A stretch of DNA of 64,000 nt from Pandoraea norimbergensis. Lineage in GTDB: Bacteria; Pseudomonadota; Gammaproteobacteria; Burkholderiales; Burkholderiaceae. The translations under genes were made by a program, and so were the position numbers. Positions 44,301 through 53,344 of the stretch are shown here, in pieces (the first letter of the stretch is position 1; every line of letters starts with the position of its first letter). Where the stretch lies: NCBI RefSeq assembly GCF_001465545.3, contig NZ_CP013480.3, positions 992,001 to 1,056,000 on the forward strand. The letters run 5' to 3'. Under the pieces are notes generated by a model, which worked only from the letters and a program-made list of their open reading frames with translations, ran no database searches and was not told where the DNA came from.

Positions 44301-45458
44301 ATGAGCAAGTACCTGCCGTTTTCCCACGATAACGACCTGACGCTGCTCTACCTCGGCGAGGCGTACTTCACCGCGCTGATCGCCGCCATCGACGCCGCCC
44401 GGCGCGAAGTGGTGATCGAGACCTACATCTTCGAAGCCGACGACGCCGGACAGAACATTTCCGCCGCGCTGCAACGCGCCGCGCAGCGTGGCGTCTCGGT
44501 ACGCGTGATCACCGATGGCATCGGTACCAGCCGGCGCCTGCCACTGGTCGAGGATTGGCGGGAGTGCGGTGTCATGCATCGCATCTACAACCCGCATCTG
44601 TTCGGAAAATTCGGCTTTTCACGCACGCATCGCAAGCTCGCCGTCGTCGACCATGAGGTCGCGTTTGTCGGCGGTATCAACGTCATCGACGACTACAACG
44701 CGGGCGGCGGCGTGCGCATGAACGACCCGCGCTGGGATTTCGCGGTGCAATGCCGTGGCCCGATCGTCGCGGAAATTGCCATCGCGTTTCATATCCAGTG
44801 GTTGCGTCTCGCGCCCGGCTATCTCGGCACACCCTTCCGGCACCGTCGCCGCGGCCAGCGCGGGCGGTTGCACTCGTCTGTCGCCGGGCAGGCCGCATTC
44901 GTTGCTCGGGACAACCTGCACAATCGCCGCTCGGTCGAAAAGGCCTACCTGATGGCATTGGGCCGGGCCCGCCATGAGGTCTGGCTCGCCAACCCGTATT
45001 TCGTCCCCGGACGCCGTCTGCGCCGCGCGCTGACGCAGGCCGCACGACGTGGCGTGGCCGTGCACCTGCTCATCGGGCGCAAGGAGTTCCGTCTGCTCGA
45101 TATGGCGGTGCCGTGGCTCTACGCCAAGATGCTCGACGCGGGCGTGCGCATCGGCGAATACGACATGCGCCAATTGCACGGCAAGGTCGCGGTGATCGAC
45201 GACGTGTGGGCCACGGTCGGCTCGTCCAATCTCGACGCCCTGTCTCTCTTCCTCAATCACGAAGCCAACGTGGTCGTGCTCGATGACCCGGTTGTCATCG
45301 AACTGCGTGACCATATCCGCCAAGCGTTCGCCGAAGCGCGCCTGATCGACGCCGCCCAATACGGCGGGCGCTCGTTATGGCGGCGGTTTCGCCAGTGGGC
45401 GGCCTACCGGCTGTACCGGCTGGCGATGAAAGCCATCACCCGCGGCAAGTACGACTGA
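44301..45458 (+). CDS. clsB: Cardiolipin synthase B (phospholipase D superfamily)
   Basis: 385-residue phosphatidyltransferase with two HKD (HxKxxxxD) motifs, THRKLAVVDHEVAFVGG in the first half and QLHGKVAVIDDVWATVGSSN in the second. This pair forms the active site of PLD enzymes that join phospholipids into cardiolipin. The length and lack of N-terminal transmembrane helices fit ClsB rather than ClsA. ATG 44301 is chosen as the start of the conserved MSKYLPFSHDN region. A weak hairpin (CGGCC-GGTT-GGCCG, 45470-45483) with GGGTTTT follows the stop and may terminate the operon. Confidence 0.9.
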   Translation: MSKYLPFSHDNDLTLLYLGEAYFTALIAAIDAARREVVIETYIFEADDAGQNISAALQRAAQRGVSVRVITDGIGTSRRLPLVEDWRECGVMHRIYNPHLFGKFGFSRTHRKLAVVDHEVAFVGGINVIDDYNAGGGVRMNDPRWDFAVQCRGPIVAEIAIAFHIQWLRLAPGYLGTPFRHRRRGQRGRLHSSVAGQAAFVARDNLHNRRSVEKAYLMALGRARHEVWLANPYFVPGRRLRRALTQAARRGVAVHLLIGRKEFRLLDMAVPWLYAKMLDAGVRIGEYDMRQLHGKVAVIDDVWATVGSSNLDALSLFLNHEANVVVLDDPVVIELRDHIRQAFAEARLIDAAQYGGRSLWRRFRQWAAYRLYRLAMKAITRGKYD

Positions 45459-45513
45459 AGCCCGCCAGACGGCCGGTTGGCCGGGGTTTTCACGCCCGCC
45501 GCCACGCGTTTCG

Positions 45514-45533
45514 ATTAGGTATTCCGATCTAAT
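45514..45533. promoter_or_regulatory. Candidate TetR operator upstream of the beta-oxidation operon
   Basis: ATTAGGT-ATTCCG-ATCTAAT is a 20-bp inverted repeat with 6 of 7 matching arm positions, the size usual for TetR-family sites. It lies just upstream of a promoter-like sequence (45541-45569). A second dyad, TGGTTA-N15-TAACCA (45590-45616), lies downstream of that promoter. Confidence 0.45.
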
Positions 45534-45540
45534 AAATTCC

Positions 45541-45569
45541 TTGTTCGCCCATGGGCGTCCCCCAATAAT
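45541..45569 (+). promoter_or_regulatory. Probable promoter of the tetR/fad operon
   Basis: TTGTTC (45541-45546) and AATAAT (45564-45569) are separated by 17 bases, a good sigma-70 match. The tetR start is 63 bases downstream of the -10 box. Confidence 0.55.
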
Positions 45570-45632
45570 AGGACGGCCGTTCGATTTTATGGTTAGCATC
45601 GGAGAACGGATAACCAAAGCGATGCCATACAC

Positions 45633-46226
45633 ATGCGAAAGGGTGAACAGACACGCAACGCGATCCTGAATGCTGCGCTAGAACTGGCGGGGCGTGACGG
45701 ACTCGAAGGCCTGACGATCGGCTTGCTGGCCGATCGCATGCAGATGAGCAAGAGCGGGGTTTTCGCGCATTTCGGTTCGCGTGAAGACTTGCAGATCGAA
45801 GTGCTGCGCGAATATCACCGGCGCTTCGAAGAAGAAGTGTTTGCCCCCAGCATGGACGTGCCGCGCGGCTTGCCGCGACTGCGCGCTCTGGTCGATCGCT
45901 GGATGGACAAACGGATTCGCGAAGTCACGACGGGCTGCATTTATATCAGCGGTGCCGTCGAGTACGACGATCGCGCGGCCAGCCCGGTGCGCGAAGCCTT
46001 GGTGAAGAGTGTGCGGTTGTGGCGATCGGCCCTGCTGCGCGCGATCACGCAAGCGAAGGAGGAGGGGCATCTGCGCTCGGACACCGATCCGCGCCTGATG
46101 CTCTTTGAAATGTACAGCCTGACGCTCGGCCTGCATCACGACGCGCGCTTCCTGCGGGAACCGGGTGCCGTAGAGATGACCCGGGTGGCACTGGAAAAAC
46201 TGATTTCGTCTTATCAGCGCGGGTGA
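45633..46226 (+). CDS. TetR/AcrR family transcriptional regulator
   Basis: 197-residue regulator. The N-terminal HTH is clear: RNAILNAALELAGRDGLEGL followed by IGLLADRMQMSKSGVFAHFGSREDL (quoted core MSKSGVFAHFGSREDL). The C-terminal ligand domain (about residues 75-195) resembles TetR_C of fatty-acid-type regulators. It sits 39 bases ahead of four beta-oxidation genes on the same strand. By analogy with FadR/PsrA-type TetR proteins it probably represses them until acyl-CoA accumulates. Dyads at 45514-45533 and 45590-45616 are candidate sites. No strong Shine-Dalgarno is visible. Confidence 0.92.
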   Translation: MRKGEQTRNAILNAALELAGRDGLEGLTIGLLADRMQMSKSGVFAHFGSREDLQIEVLREYHRRFEEEVFAPSMDVPRGLPRLRALVDRWMDKRIREVTTGCIYISGAVEYDDRAASPVREALVKSVRLWRSALLRAITQAKEEGHLRSDTDPRLMLFEMYSLTLGLHHDARFLREPGAVEMTRVALEKLISSYQRG

Positions 46227-46265
46227 GGCGCGAGCCGTCCGCGAATCGTTTCGGAGGAGAAGGTC

Positions 46266-48053
46266 ATGGGACAGTACAACGCGCCGCTGCGCGACATGCA
46301 ATTCGTCATGCACGAACTGCTGGGCGTGGAAAACGAATTGAAAGCATTGCCGAAGCATGCGGACGTCGATGCCGACACCATCAATCAGGTGCTCGAAGAA
46401 GCCGGCAAGTTCTGTAGCGAAGTGGTCTTCCCGCTGAATCAAGTGGGCGATCGCGAAGGCTGCAAATACGAAGGCGATGGTGTGGTCACCACGCCGACGG
46501 GCTTCAAAGAGGCCTATCAGAAATACGTCGAAGCCGGCTGGGCCTCACTGGGCTGCGACCCGGAATTCGGCGGTCAAGGCCTGCCGCAAGTCATCAACAA
46601 CGCGCTGTACGAGATGTTGAACTCGGCGAATCAGGCGTGGACGATGTACCCGGGCCTGTCGCACGGCGCCTACGAATGCCTGCACGCGCACGGCACCCCC
46701 GAACAACAAGCCACTTATCTGCCGAAGATCGTCTCGGGCGAATGGACCGGCACGATGTGCCTGACCGAGCCGCATTGCGGCACCGACCTGGGCATGCTGC
46801 GCACGAAGGCCGAGCCGAACGGCGACGACTCGTACGCGATCTCGGGCACCAAGATCTTCATCTCGGCCGGCGAGCACGACATGGCCGCCAACATCATTCA
46901 CCTTGTGCTGGCACGTCTGCCGGATGCGCCCCCGGGCACCAAGGGCATTTCGCTGTTCGTCGTGCCGAAGTTCATCCCCGACGCCAACGGCGCACCGGGT
47001 GAGCGCAACGGTATCAAGTGCGGTTCGATCGAACACAAGATGGGCATTCACGGCAATGCCACTTGCGTGATGAACCTCGACGGCGCGAAGGGCTGGCTCG
47101 TCGGCGAACCGAACAAGGGCCTGAACGCCATGTTCGTGATGATGAATGCCGCACGCCAGGGCGTGGGCATGCAGGGTCTGGGCCTGACCGAAGTCGCTTA
47201 TCAGAACTCGCTGGTGTACGCGAAGGAACGCATCCAGATGCGCTCGCTCACCGGCCCGAAGGCACCGGACAAGCCCGCCGATCCGATCATCGTTCACCCG
47301 GACGTGCGTCGCATGCTGCTCACGCAAAAGGCTTATGTCGAAGGCGGCCGCGCTTTCTCGTATTGGACCGCGCTGCACATCGACAAGGAGCTCTCGCACG
47401 GTGACGAAGCCGAGCGTAAAGAGGCTGCCGATCTGGTCGCGCTGCTCACGCCGATCATCAAGGCCTTCCTGACCGACAACGCGTTCGAGTGCACGAACCA
47501 CGCGATGCAGATCTACGGCGGCCACGGCTACATCGCCGAGTGGGGCATGGAGCAATACGTGCGCGATGCGCGTATCAACATGATCTACGAAGGCACGAAC
47601 ACGATTCAGGCACTCGATCTGCTGGGCCGCAAGGTGCTGGGCGACATGGGCGCCAAGCTCAAGAAGTTCGGCAAGCTCGTGCAGGACTTCGTCGAAGCCG
47701 AAGGCGTGCGCGAAGACATGCAGGAGTTCGTCAATCCGCTCGCGGACATCGGCGACAAGGTCCAGAAGCTGACGATGGAAATCGGCATGAAGGCGATGGC
47801 CAACCCCGATGAAGTCGGCGCAGCCGCTGTGCCGTACCAGCGCGTGGTCGGCCATCTCGTGTTCGCCTACTTCTGGGCGCGCATGGCAAGGATTGCCCTC
47901 GACAAGCAAGGCAGCGGCGACAAGTTCTACGAGTCGAAGCTCGCTACGGCGCGTTTCTACTTCGCCAAGCTGCTGCCTGAGACCGCGTATCACATCCGCG
48001 TGGCACGTGCCGGCGCGAAGACGCAAATGGAAGTCGACGTCGACCTGTTCTGA
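46266..48053 (+). CDS. Acyl-CoA dehydrogenase, long form with C-terminal extension (DmdC/FadE-like)
   Basis: 595-residue FAD enzyme for the first oxidation step of beta-oxidation. The length and the C-terminal domain (about residues 470-590) place it with the roughly 600-residue subfamily. Motifs: MCLTEPHCGTDLGMLRTKA (FAD/substrate loop), KIFISAGEHDM, and YGGHGYIAEWGMEQYVRDARINMIYEGTNTIQ, whose YEGTN glutamate is the catalytic base (only the core is quoted: MIYEGTNTIQALD). GGAGGAGAAGG precedes the ATG at 46266. Family relatives include 3-methylmercaptopropionyl-CoA dehydrogenase, but the neighbours point to fatty acids. It is followed after 17 bases by the fadB-like gene. Confidence 0.93.
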   Translation: MGQYNAPLRDMQFVMHELLGVENELKALPKHADVDADTINQVLEEAGKFCSEVVFPLNQVGDREGCKYEGDGVVTTPTGFKEAYQKYVEAGWASLGCDPEFGGQGLPQVINNALYEMLNSANQAWTMYPGLSHGAYECLHAHGTPEQQATYLPKIVSGEWTGTMCLTEPHCGTDLGMLRTKAEPNGDDSYAISGTKIFISAGEHDMAANIIHLVLARLPDAPPGTKGISLFVVPKFIPDANGAPGERNGIKCGSIEHKMGIHGNATCVMNLDGAKGWLVGEPNKGLNAMFVMMNAARQGVGMQGLGLTEVAYQNSLVYAKERIQMRSLTGPKAPDKPADPIIVHPDVRRMLLTQKAYVEGGRAFSYWTALHIDKELSHGDEAERKEAADLVALLTPIIKAFLTDNAFECTNHAMQIYGGHGYIAEWGMEQYVRDARINMIYEGTNTIQALDLLGRKVLGDMGAKLKKFGKLVQDFVEAEGVREDMQEFVNPLADIGDKVQKLTMEIGMKAMANPDEVGAAAVPYQRVVGHLVFAYFWARMARIALDKQGSGDKFYESKLATARFYFAKLLPETAYHIRVARAGAKTQMEVDVDLF

Positions 48054-48070
48054 GAGCGGAGGAGATCACC

Positions 48071-50515
48071 GTGAGTCAAACCAACAAACCCCTGGTCGTT
48101 CGCAAGGTAGCCGTGCTCGGCGCCGGCGTGATGGGCGCGCAGATTGCCGCTCATCTGGTCAATGCGAAAGTGCCTGTCGTGCTGTTCGATTTGCCTGCGA
48201 AAGAAGGCCCGAAAAACGGCATCGTGCTGCGCGCCATCGACGGCCTGAAAAAACTGAGCCCCGCGCCGTTCGCCGATAAGGCCGACGCGCAATACATCGA
48301 AGCCGCCAACTACGAAGACGACCTCGAAAAGCTGGCCGGTTGCGACGTCGTGATCGAAGCGATCGCCGAGCGCATGGACTGGAAGCACGACCTGTACAAG
48401 AAGGTCGCCCCGCATCTGGCCAAGCACGCGATCTTCGCGTCGAACACGTCGGGCCTGTCGATCACCGAACTCTCGGAAGGTTTCGACGCGGAACTGAAGG
48501 CGCGCTTTTGCGGCGTGCACTTCTTCAACCCGCCGCGCTACATGCATCTGGTTGAGTTGATCCCGACCGCCACCACGGCACCGGCGATTCTCGACCAGCT
48601 CGAAACGTTCCTCACCTCCACGCTCGGCAAGGGCGTGGTGCGCGCGAAGGACACGCCGAACTTCATCGCCAACCGTGTGGGCGTCTTCTCGATTCTGGCG
48701 GTATTCGCCGAAGCGCAGAAGTACGGCATCCCGTTCGATGTCGTCGACGATCTGACCGGCAGCAAGCTGGGCCGCGCCAAGTCGGCCACGTTCCGCACGG
48801 CCGATGTGGTCGGTCTGGACACGATGGCGCACGTCATCAAGACGATGCAGGACGGCCTCAAGGACGACCCGTTTGCACCGACCTACGCCACGCCGCCCGT
48901 GTTGAAAGCACTGGTGGAGAAGGGCGCACTGGGCCAGAAGACGGGCGCGGGCTTCTACAAGAAGGAAGGCAAGGTCATCAAGGTGCTCGACCCGCAATCG
49001 GGCGAGTACGTCGAGTCGGGCAAGAAGGCCGACGAGATGGTCGTGCGCATTCTGAAGAAGGCCCCGGCCGAGCGTCTGCGTCTGCTGCGCGAATCGACCA
49101 ACCCGCAGGCGCAGTTCCTGTGGGCCGTGTTCCGCGACGTGTTCCACTACATCGGCGTGTATCTCGATCAGATCGCCGACAACGCGCGTGAAGTCGACTT
49201 CGCCATTCGCTGGGGCTTCGGCTGGACCACCGGTCCGTTCGAAGACTGGCAAGCCGCTGGCTGGAAGGACGTGGCCCAGTGGGTCAAGGAAGACATCGAC
49301 GCGGGCAAGGCCTTGTCGAACGCGCCGCTGCCCGCTTGGGTGACGAGCGGCAAGGTTGCCGAAGCCGGTGGCGTTCACACGGCCGAAGGCTCATACGCCC
49401 CCGCCAAGGACGCGTTTGTGCCGCGCAGCACGCTGCCGGTGTACCAGCGTCAGGTGTTCCCGGCGGCGCTCGTCGGCGAAGCCGGCAACGACCCGCGCAA
49501 GTTCGGCAAGACGATCGAAGAGAACGACGCCGTGCGCCTGTGGGTCGATGAAACCCCGGGTCAGGACGACGTGCTCATCGTCTCGTTCAAGTCGAAGATG
49601 AACACGATCGGACCGGCCGTCATCGACGGTCTGGTGCGTGCCATCGATCTGGCCGAGGAACAATATCGCGGCGTAGTCGTGTGGCAACCGACGTCGCTCA
49701 AGCTCGGCGCGCCGGGCGGTCCGTTCTCCGCAGGTGCCGATCTGGAAGCCGCCATGCCGGCCTTCATGATGGGCGGCGCGAAGGGTATCGAGCCGTTCAT
49801 CAAGAAATTCCAGGACGGCATGATGCGCGTGAAGTACGCGCAGGTGCCGGTCGTCTCCGCCGTCTCGGGCATCGCCCTCGGCGGTGGCTGCGAGCTGCTG
49901 CTGCATAGCGCCAAGCGCGTGGCGGCGCTCGAGAGCTACATCGGTCTGGTGGAAGTCGGCGTGGGCCTCGTGCCGGCCGGCGGCGGTCTGAAGGAAGCCG
50001 CGATTCGTGCGGCCGAAGCGGCCACCGCAGCAGGCAGCGTCCAGTATCTGCAATTCGTCACCAAGTCGTTCACCAACGCCGCCATGGCGAAGGTCTCGGC
50101 GTCGGCGATCGATGCGCGCGACATGGGCTACCTGAAGCCGTCGGACACCATCGTCTACAACGTGCACGAGTTGCTGTCGGTTGCCCGTAACGAAGCCCGC
50201 GCGTTGTCGCTGGCCGGATACCGCCCGCCGCTCAAGCCGGCCGGCATTCCGGTGGCAGGCCGCTCGGGTGTGTCGACGATCAAGGCGCAACTGGTCAACA
50301 TGCGCGACGGCAACTTCATCTCGGCGCACGACTTCCTGATCGCCTCGCGTATCGCGGAAGCGGTGTGCGGCGGTGACGTGGAAGCCGGTAGCCTGGTGAA
50401 CGAAGAGTGGCTGCTGGCGCTTGAGCGTCGCGCCTTCATCGAAATGCTGGGCACGTCGAAGTCCCAGGAACGCATCATGGGCATGCTGCAAACCGGCAAG
50501 CCGGTGCGTAACTAA
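48071..50515 (+). CDS. 3-hydroxyacyl-CoA dehydrogenase/enoyl-CoA hydratase fusion (FadN/FadB-like, dehydrogenase domain first)
   Basis: 814-residue bifunctional beta-oxidation enzyme. The NAD-binding domain starts with KVAVLGAGVMGAQIAAHLVN, and the dehydrogenase active-site region is FCGVHFFNPPRYMHLVEL. The helical 3HCDH domain includes ANRVGVFS. The crotonase (hydratase) domain is C-terminal (about residues 490-720) with GGPFSAGADLEAA (oxyanion hole) and LVEVGVGLVPAGGGLKE. This order is the reverse of E. coli FadB and like Bacillus FadN. The start is GTG with GGAGGAGATCACC immediately upstream. It pairs with the thiolase encoded 17 bases downstream. Confidence 0.94.
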   Translation: MSQTNKPLVVRKVAVLGAGVMGAQIAAHLVNAKVPVVLFDLPAKEGPKNGIVLRAIDGLKKLSPAPFADKADAQYIEAANYEDDLEKLAGCDVVIEAIAERMDWKHDLYKKVAPHLAKHAIFASNTSGLSITELSEGFDAELKARFCGVHFFNPPRYMHLVELIPTATTAPAILDQLETFLTSTLGKGVVRAKDTPNFIANRVGVFSILAVFAEAQKYGIPFDVVDDLTGSKLGRAKSATFRTADVVGLDTMAHVIKTMQDGLKDDPFAPTYATPPVLKALVEKGALGQKTGAGFYKKEGKVIKVLDPQSGEYVESGKKADEMVVRILKKAPAERLRLLRESTNPQAQFLWAVFRDVFHYIGVYLDQIADNAREVDFAIRWGFGWTTGPFEDWQAAGWKDVAQWVKEDIDAGKALSNAPLPAWVTSGKVAEAGGVHTAEGSYAPAKDAFVPRSTLPVYQRQVFPAALVGEAGNDPRKFGKTIEENDAVRLWVDETPGQDDVLIVSFKSKMNTIGPAVIDGLVRAIDLAEEQYRGVVVWQPTSLKLGAPGGPFSAGADLEAAMPAFMMGGAKGIEPFIKKFQDGMMRVKYAQVPVVSAVSGIALGGGCELLLHSAKRVAALESYIGLVEVGVGLVPAGGGLKEAAIRAAEAATAAGSVQYLQFVTKSFTNAAMAKVSASAIDARDMGYLKPSDTIVYNVHELLSVARNEARALSLAGYRPPLKPAGIPVAGRSGVSTIKAQLVNMRDGNFISAHDFLIASRIAEAVCGGDVEAGSLVNEEWLLALERRAFIEMLGTSKSQERIMGMLQTGKPVRN

Positions 50516-50532
50516 GCCGATCGGAGACTGAC

Positions 50533-51732
50533 ATGAGCAAACAACTGCAAGACGCCTACATCGTTGCCGCCACGCGCGCCCCGATCGGCAAGGCACCGAA
50601 GGGCAGCTACAAGAACACCCGTCCGGACGACCTGCTCGCGACGATTCTCAAGAGCGCGCTCGCCCAGGTGCCCGATCTCGATCCGAAAGTGATCGAAGAC
50701 GCGATCATCGGTTGCGCCATCCCCGAAGCCCAGCAGGGCCTGAACGTGGCGCGTATCGGTGCGCTGCTCTCGGGCCTGCCGAACACGGTGGGCGGTGTGA
50801 CGGTCAACCGTTTCTGCGCCTCGGGCCTCACGGCCCTCGCGATGGCCGCCGACCGCATTCGTGTGGGCGAAGCCGACGCGATGTTCGCCGGCGGTATCGA
50901 AAGCATGAGCATGGTGCCGATGATGGGCAACACGCCGTCGCTCTCGCCGTCGATCTTCGAGCGCGACGAGAACGTGGGCATCGCCTACGGCATGGGGCTG
51001 ACCGCGGAGAAGGTGGCGCAGCAGTGGAAGGTCTCGCGCGAAGCGCAGGATGCCTTTGCGCTGGCCTCGCACCAGAAGGCGATCGCTGCCCAGCAACGCG
51101 GTGAGTTCACGAACGAAATCACGCCGATCGAGATCGTCGAACGTTTCCCGAATCTCGCCACCGGTGAAGTGTCGATCAAGACGCGTACGCTGTCGCTCGA
51201 CGAAGGTCCGCGCCCGGATACGACGATCGAAGGCCTCGCCAAGCTGCGTCCGGTGTTCGCCAACAAGGGCTCGGTCACGGCTGGCAACAGCTCGCAGACC
51301 TCGGACGGCGCCGGTGCACTGCTCGTGGTTAGCGAGAAGATCCTCAAGCAATTCAACCTCACGCCGCTCGCGCGTTTCGTGTCGTTCGCCGTGCGCGGCG
51401 TGCCGCCCGAAATCATGGGCATCGGCCCCAAGGAAGCGATTCCGGCGGCGCTGCGTGCCGCAGGTCTCAAGCAGTCGGACATGGACTGGATCGAGCTGAA
51501 CGAAGCGTTTGCCGCACAGGCGCTCGCCGTGATTCAGGATCTGGATCTCGACACGAGCCGCGTCAATCCGATGGGCGGCGCCATTGCGCTGGGCCACCCG
51601 CTGGGTGCCACCGGTGCGGTGCGTGCAGCTACGGTCGTGCATGCCCTGCGTCGCCACAACCTGAAGTACGGGATGGTGTCGATGTGCGTGGGCACGGGCA
51701 TGGGCGCAGCGGGGATCATCGAGCGCATGTAA
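50533..51732 (+). CDS. Acetyl-CoA C-acyltransferase (3-ketoacyl-CoA thiolase)
   Basis: 399-residue thiolase, the last step of the beta-oxidation cycle. The acyl-accepting cysteine is in NRFCASGLTALAMAADRI (Cys95). Other signature regions are AGGIESMSMVPM, NEAFAAQALAV (thiolase signature) and GGAIALGHPLGATGA with the catalytic His, and the second cysteine is in MVSMCVGTGMGAAG. A GGAGA ribosome binding site precedes ATG 50533. It works with the fusion protein encoded just upstream, probably as a complex. Confidence 0.95.
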   Translation: MSKQLQDAYIVAATRAPIGKAPKGSYKNTRPDDLLATILKSALAQVPDLDPKVIEDAIIGCAIPEAQQGLNVARIGALLSGLPNTVGGVTVNRFCASGLTALAMAADRIRVGEADAMFAGGIESMSMVPMMGNTPSLSPSIFERDENVGIAYGMGLTAEKVAQQWKVSREAQDAFALASHQKAIAAQQRGEFTNEITPIEIVERFPNLATGEVSIKTRTLSLDEGPRPDTTIEGLAKLRPVFANKGSVTAGNSSQTSDGAGALLVVSEKILKQFNLTPLARFVSFAVRGVPPEIMGIGPKEAIPAALRAAGLKQSDMDWIELNEAFAAQALAVIQDLDLDTSRVNPMGGAIALGHPLGATGAVRAATVVHALRRHNLKYGMVSMCVGTGMGAAGIIERM

Positions 51733-51769
51733 GGACGGGGACCGGACAGGCAAGTGGCCGGTCATCAGG

Positions 51770-51815
51770 CGCCGGGGTGTGGATCGCGTAGTGCGCGTAT
51801 CTGCCCCCGGCGTTT
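51770..51815 (+). terminator. Putative terminator between thiolase and enoyl-CoA hydratase genes
   Basis: CGCCGGGG (51770-51777) pairs perfectly with CCCCGGCG (51805-51812), followed by TTTG. Within the loop CGC and GCG can also pair. It may reduce transcription into the last gene rather than end it. Confidence 0.4.
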
Positions 51816-51858
51816 GTCATAAGACGAACGCGACATTCAGGATCAGGAGACAGTGGAG

Positions 51859-52626
51859 ATGGACGACGTATTGGTGCAACGCCAGGGCGCGGTACAGGTG
51901 CTGACCTTCAACCGCGCACACAAGAAAAACGCGATCACCGCCGAGATGTATCAGGCGCTCGCCGATGGGCTGGCCGAGGCGGATGCCGATCCTGCCATTC
52001 GCGTGATCCTGATTCAGGGACAGCCGGAGGCATTTTCCGCCGGCAACGATCTCGAAGACTTCCTGAAGCACCCGCCGAAGGACGACGACGCGCCCGTCTT
52101 CCAGTTTCTGCGCCAGATCAGTCAGGCGACCAAGCCGATCGTGGCAGCGGTGGCGGGTAACGCCGTGGGTGTCGGTACGACGATGCTGCTGCATTGCGAC
52201 GTGGTGTACGCCGCCGAGACGGCTCGCTTCTCGCTGCCGTTCTCGCAGTTGGCACTGGTGCCGGAAGCCGCGTCGAGCTGGCTGTTGCCGCGCGTGGCAG
52301 GCTATCACCGCGCCGCCGAGAAGCTGCTGTTCGGTGAGCCGTTCGACGTGAATGAAGCGGTGGTGATGGGGTTCGTGAACCGGATCGTCCCGGCGGCTGA
52401 ACTTGCGGAATTCGCGGCGAAGCGTGCGGCGCAACTGGCCGCCATGCCGGCGGGCTCGCTGCGCGTGACCAAGCAACTGATGAAGGGCGACAGCGCGCGC
52501 GACGTGCAGGAGCGCATTCGCGACGAGGCGCTGGAGTTCGGCAAGCGTCTGCTGTCGCCCGAAGCGCGTGAGGCGTTCACCGCCTTCTTCGAGAAGCGCA
52601 AGCCGGATTTCAGTCAGTTTTCGTGA
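51859..52626 (+). CDS. Enoyl-CoA hydratase/isomerase family protein
   Basis: 255-residue crotonase-fold enzyme. The oxyanion-hole segments are EAFSAGNDLEDFL (residues about 57-69) and AGNAVGVGTTMLLHCDVVYA. The active-site region is LALVPEAASSWLLPRVAGYH. The PEAASSW variant, in place of the PGAGGT of true hydratases with two glutamates, resembles delta3-delta2-enoyl-CoA isomerase-like members, so an isomerase for unsaturated fatty acids is possible. ATG 51859 is chosen with AGGAG 9 bases upstream; GTG 51853 is an alternative. It is the last gene of the fad cluster. Confidence 0.9.
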   Translation: MDDVLVQRQGAVQVLTFNRAHKKNAITAEMYQALADGLAEADADPAIRVILIQGQPEAFSAGNDLEDFLKHPPKDDDAPVFQFLRQISQATKPIVAAVAGNAVGVGTTMLLHCDVVYAAETARFSLPFSQLALVPEAASSWLLPRVAGYHRAAEKLLFGEPFDVNEAVVMGFVNRIVPAAELAEFAAKRAAQLAAMPAGSLRVTKQLMKGDSARDVQERIRDEALEFGKRLLSPEAREAFTAFFEKRKPDFSQFS

Positions 52627-52667
52627 GACGGAAACCGGGCGCTCCGGCGTAATGTCGTGATGATAAA

Positions 52668-52702
52668 AAGGCTGACGACCCTCGGGTCGCCAGCCTTCTT
52701 TG
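52668..52702. terminator. Bidirectional terminator between enoyl-CoA hydratase and thioesterase genes
   Basis: AAGGCTGACGACCC (52668-52681) and GGGTCGCCAGCCTT (52684-52697) pair with one mismatch. TCTTTG follows on the plus strand and a TTTTT run on the minus strand (AAAAA at 52665-52669). Confidence 0.8.
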
Positions 52703-52717
52703 TCTTCACTCCGGCGT

Positions 52718-53137
52718 TCAGCCCAGCGTTTCGAGCTTGGGCAACTGGCGCGGGCGGCGGTCCTCGTCGGTGGCCACGTAGGTGACCATGGCCTCGGTCA
52801 CCTTCACGATCTCGTGCGACAGGCGCATGCGCTGTGCGTAGGCCTCGACGTAGACGGTAATCGACGTGTTGCCGGTCTTGACGATCTTCGCGTAGAAGCT
52901 CAGCAGATCGCCGACGAACACCGGCTGCTTGAACAGGAACGAGTTGACGGCAATCGTTGCCACACGGCCGTTGGCGCGCTGCGCGGCGGGAATCGAGCCG
53001 GCAATGTCGACCTGCGACATGATCCAGCCGCCGAACACGTCGCCATGGGCATTGGCGTCGGCAGGCATCGGCATCACGCGCAACGCCAGTTCTTTTTCGT
53101 CGGGCAGGGCCGTGAGGGCAGGGGTCGGGGTACTCAT
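52718..53137 (-). CDS. Acyl-CoA thioesterase, YciA-type hotdog fold
   Basis: 139-residue thioesterase that hydrolyses acyl-CoA to free acid and CoA. The N-terminal block ALRVMPMPADANAHGDVFGG followed by WIMSQVDIAG is the YciA/BACH signature, including the catalytic Asp region. NSFLFKQPVFVGDLLSFYAK and the VYVEAYAQRM strand follow. The start at 53137 has AAGGA upstream. It converges on the beta-oxidation operon and could balance the acyl-CoA pool. Confidence 0.93.
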   Translation of the reverse strand: MSTPTPALTALPDEKELALRVMPMPADANAHGDVFGGWIMSQVDIAGSIPAAQRANGRVATIAVNSFLFKQPVFVGDLLSFYAKIVKTGNTSITVYVEAYAQRMRLSHEIVKVTEAMVTYVATDEDRRPRQLPKLETLG

Positions 53138-53344
53138 GGGGTTCCTTGCGTGAGCCAAAAAGCGGGAAAACTCGGGAATGCACCGGCAGGCGGGGCATTC
53201 GAGGGGGCTCTCCCAAAGGAGAAGCCCGCCCGGCGCTGGCTCAGCATGAGACGCCGGGTTCTGCGAAAATACGCCATTGACGATTTTAGCGGAAAGCCCC
53301 CCACCGGACCTGTTGCCCGGGCCGGACCCCGCCCCCACAGCATC

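Noticed and set aside
46545..48026. 493-codon minus-strand frame
   Set aside because: Antisense to the acyl-CoA dehydrogenase; no ribosome binding site or motif.
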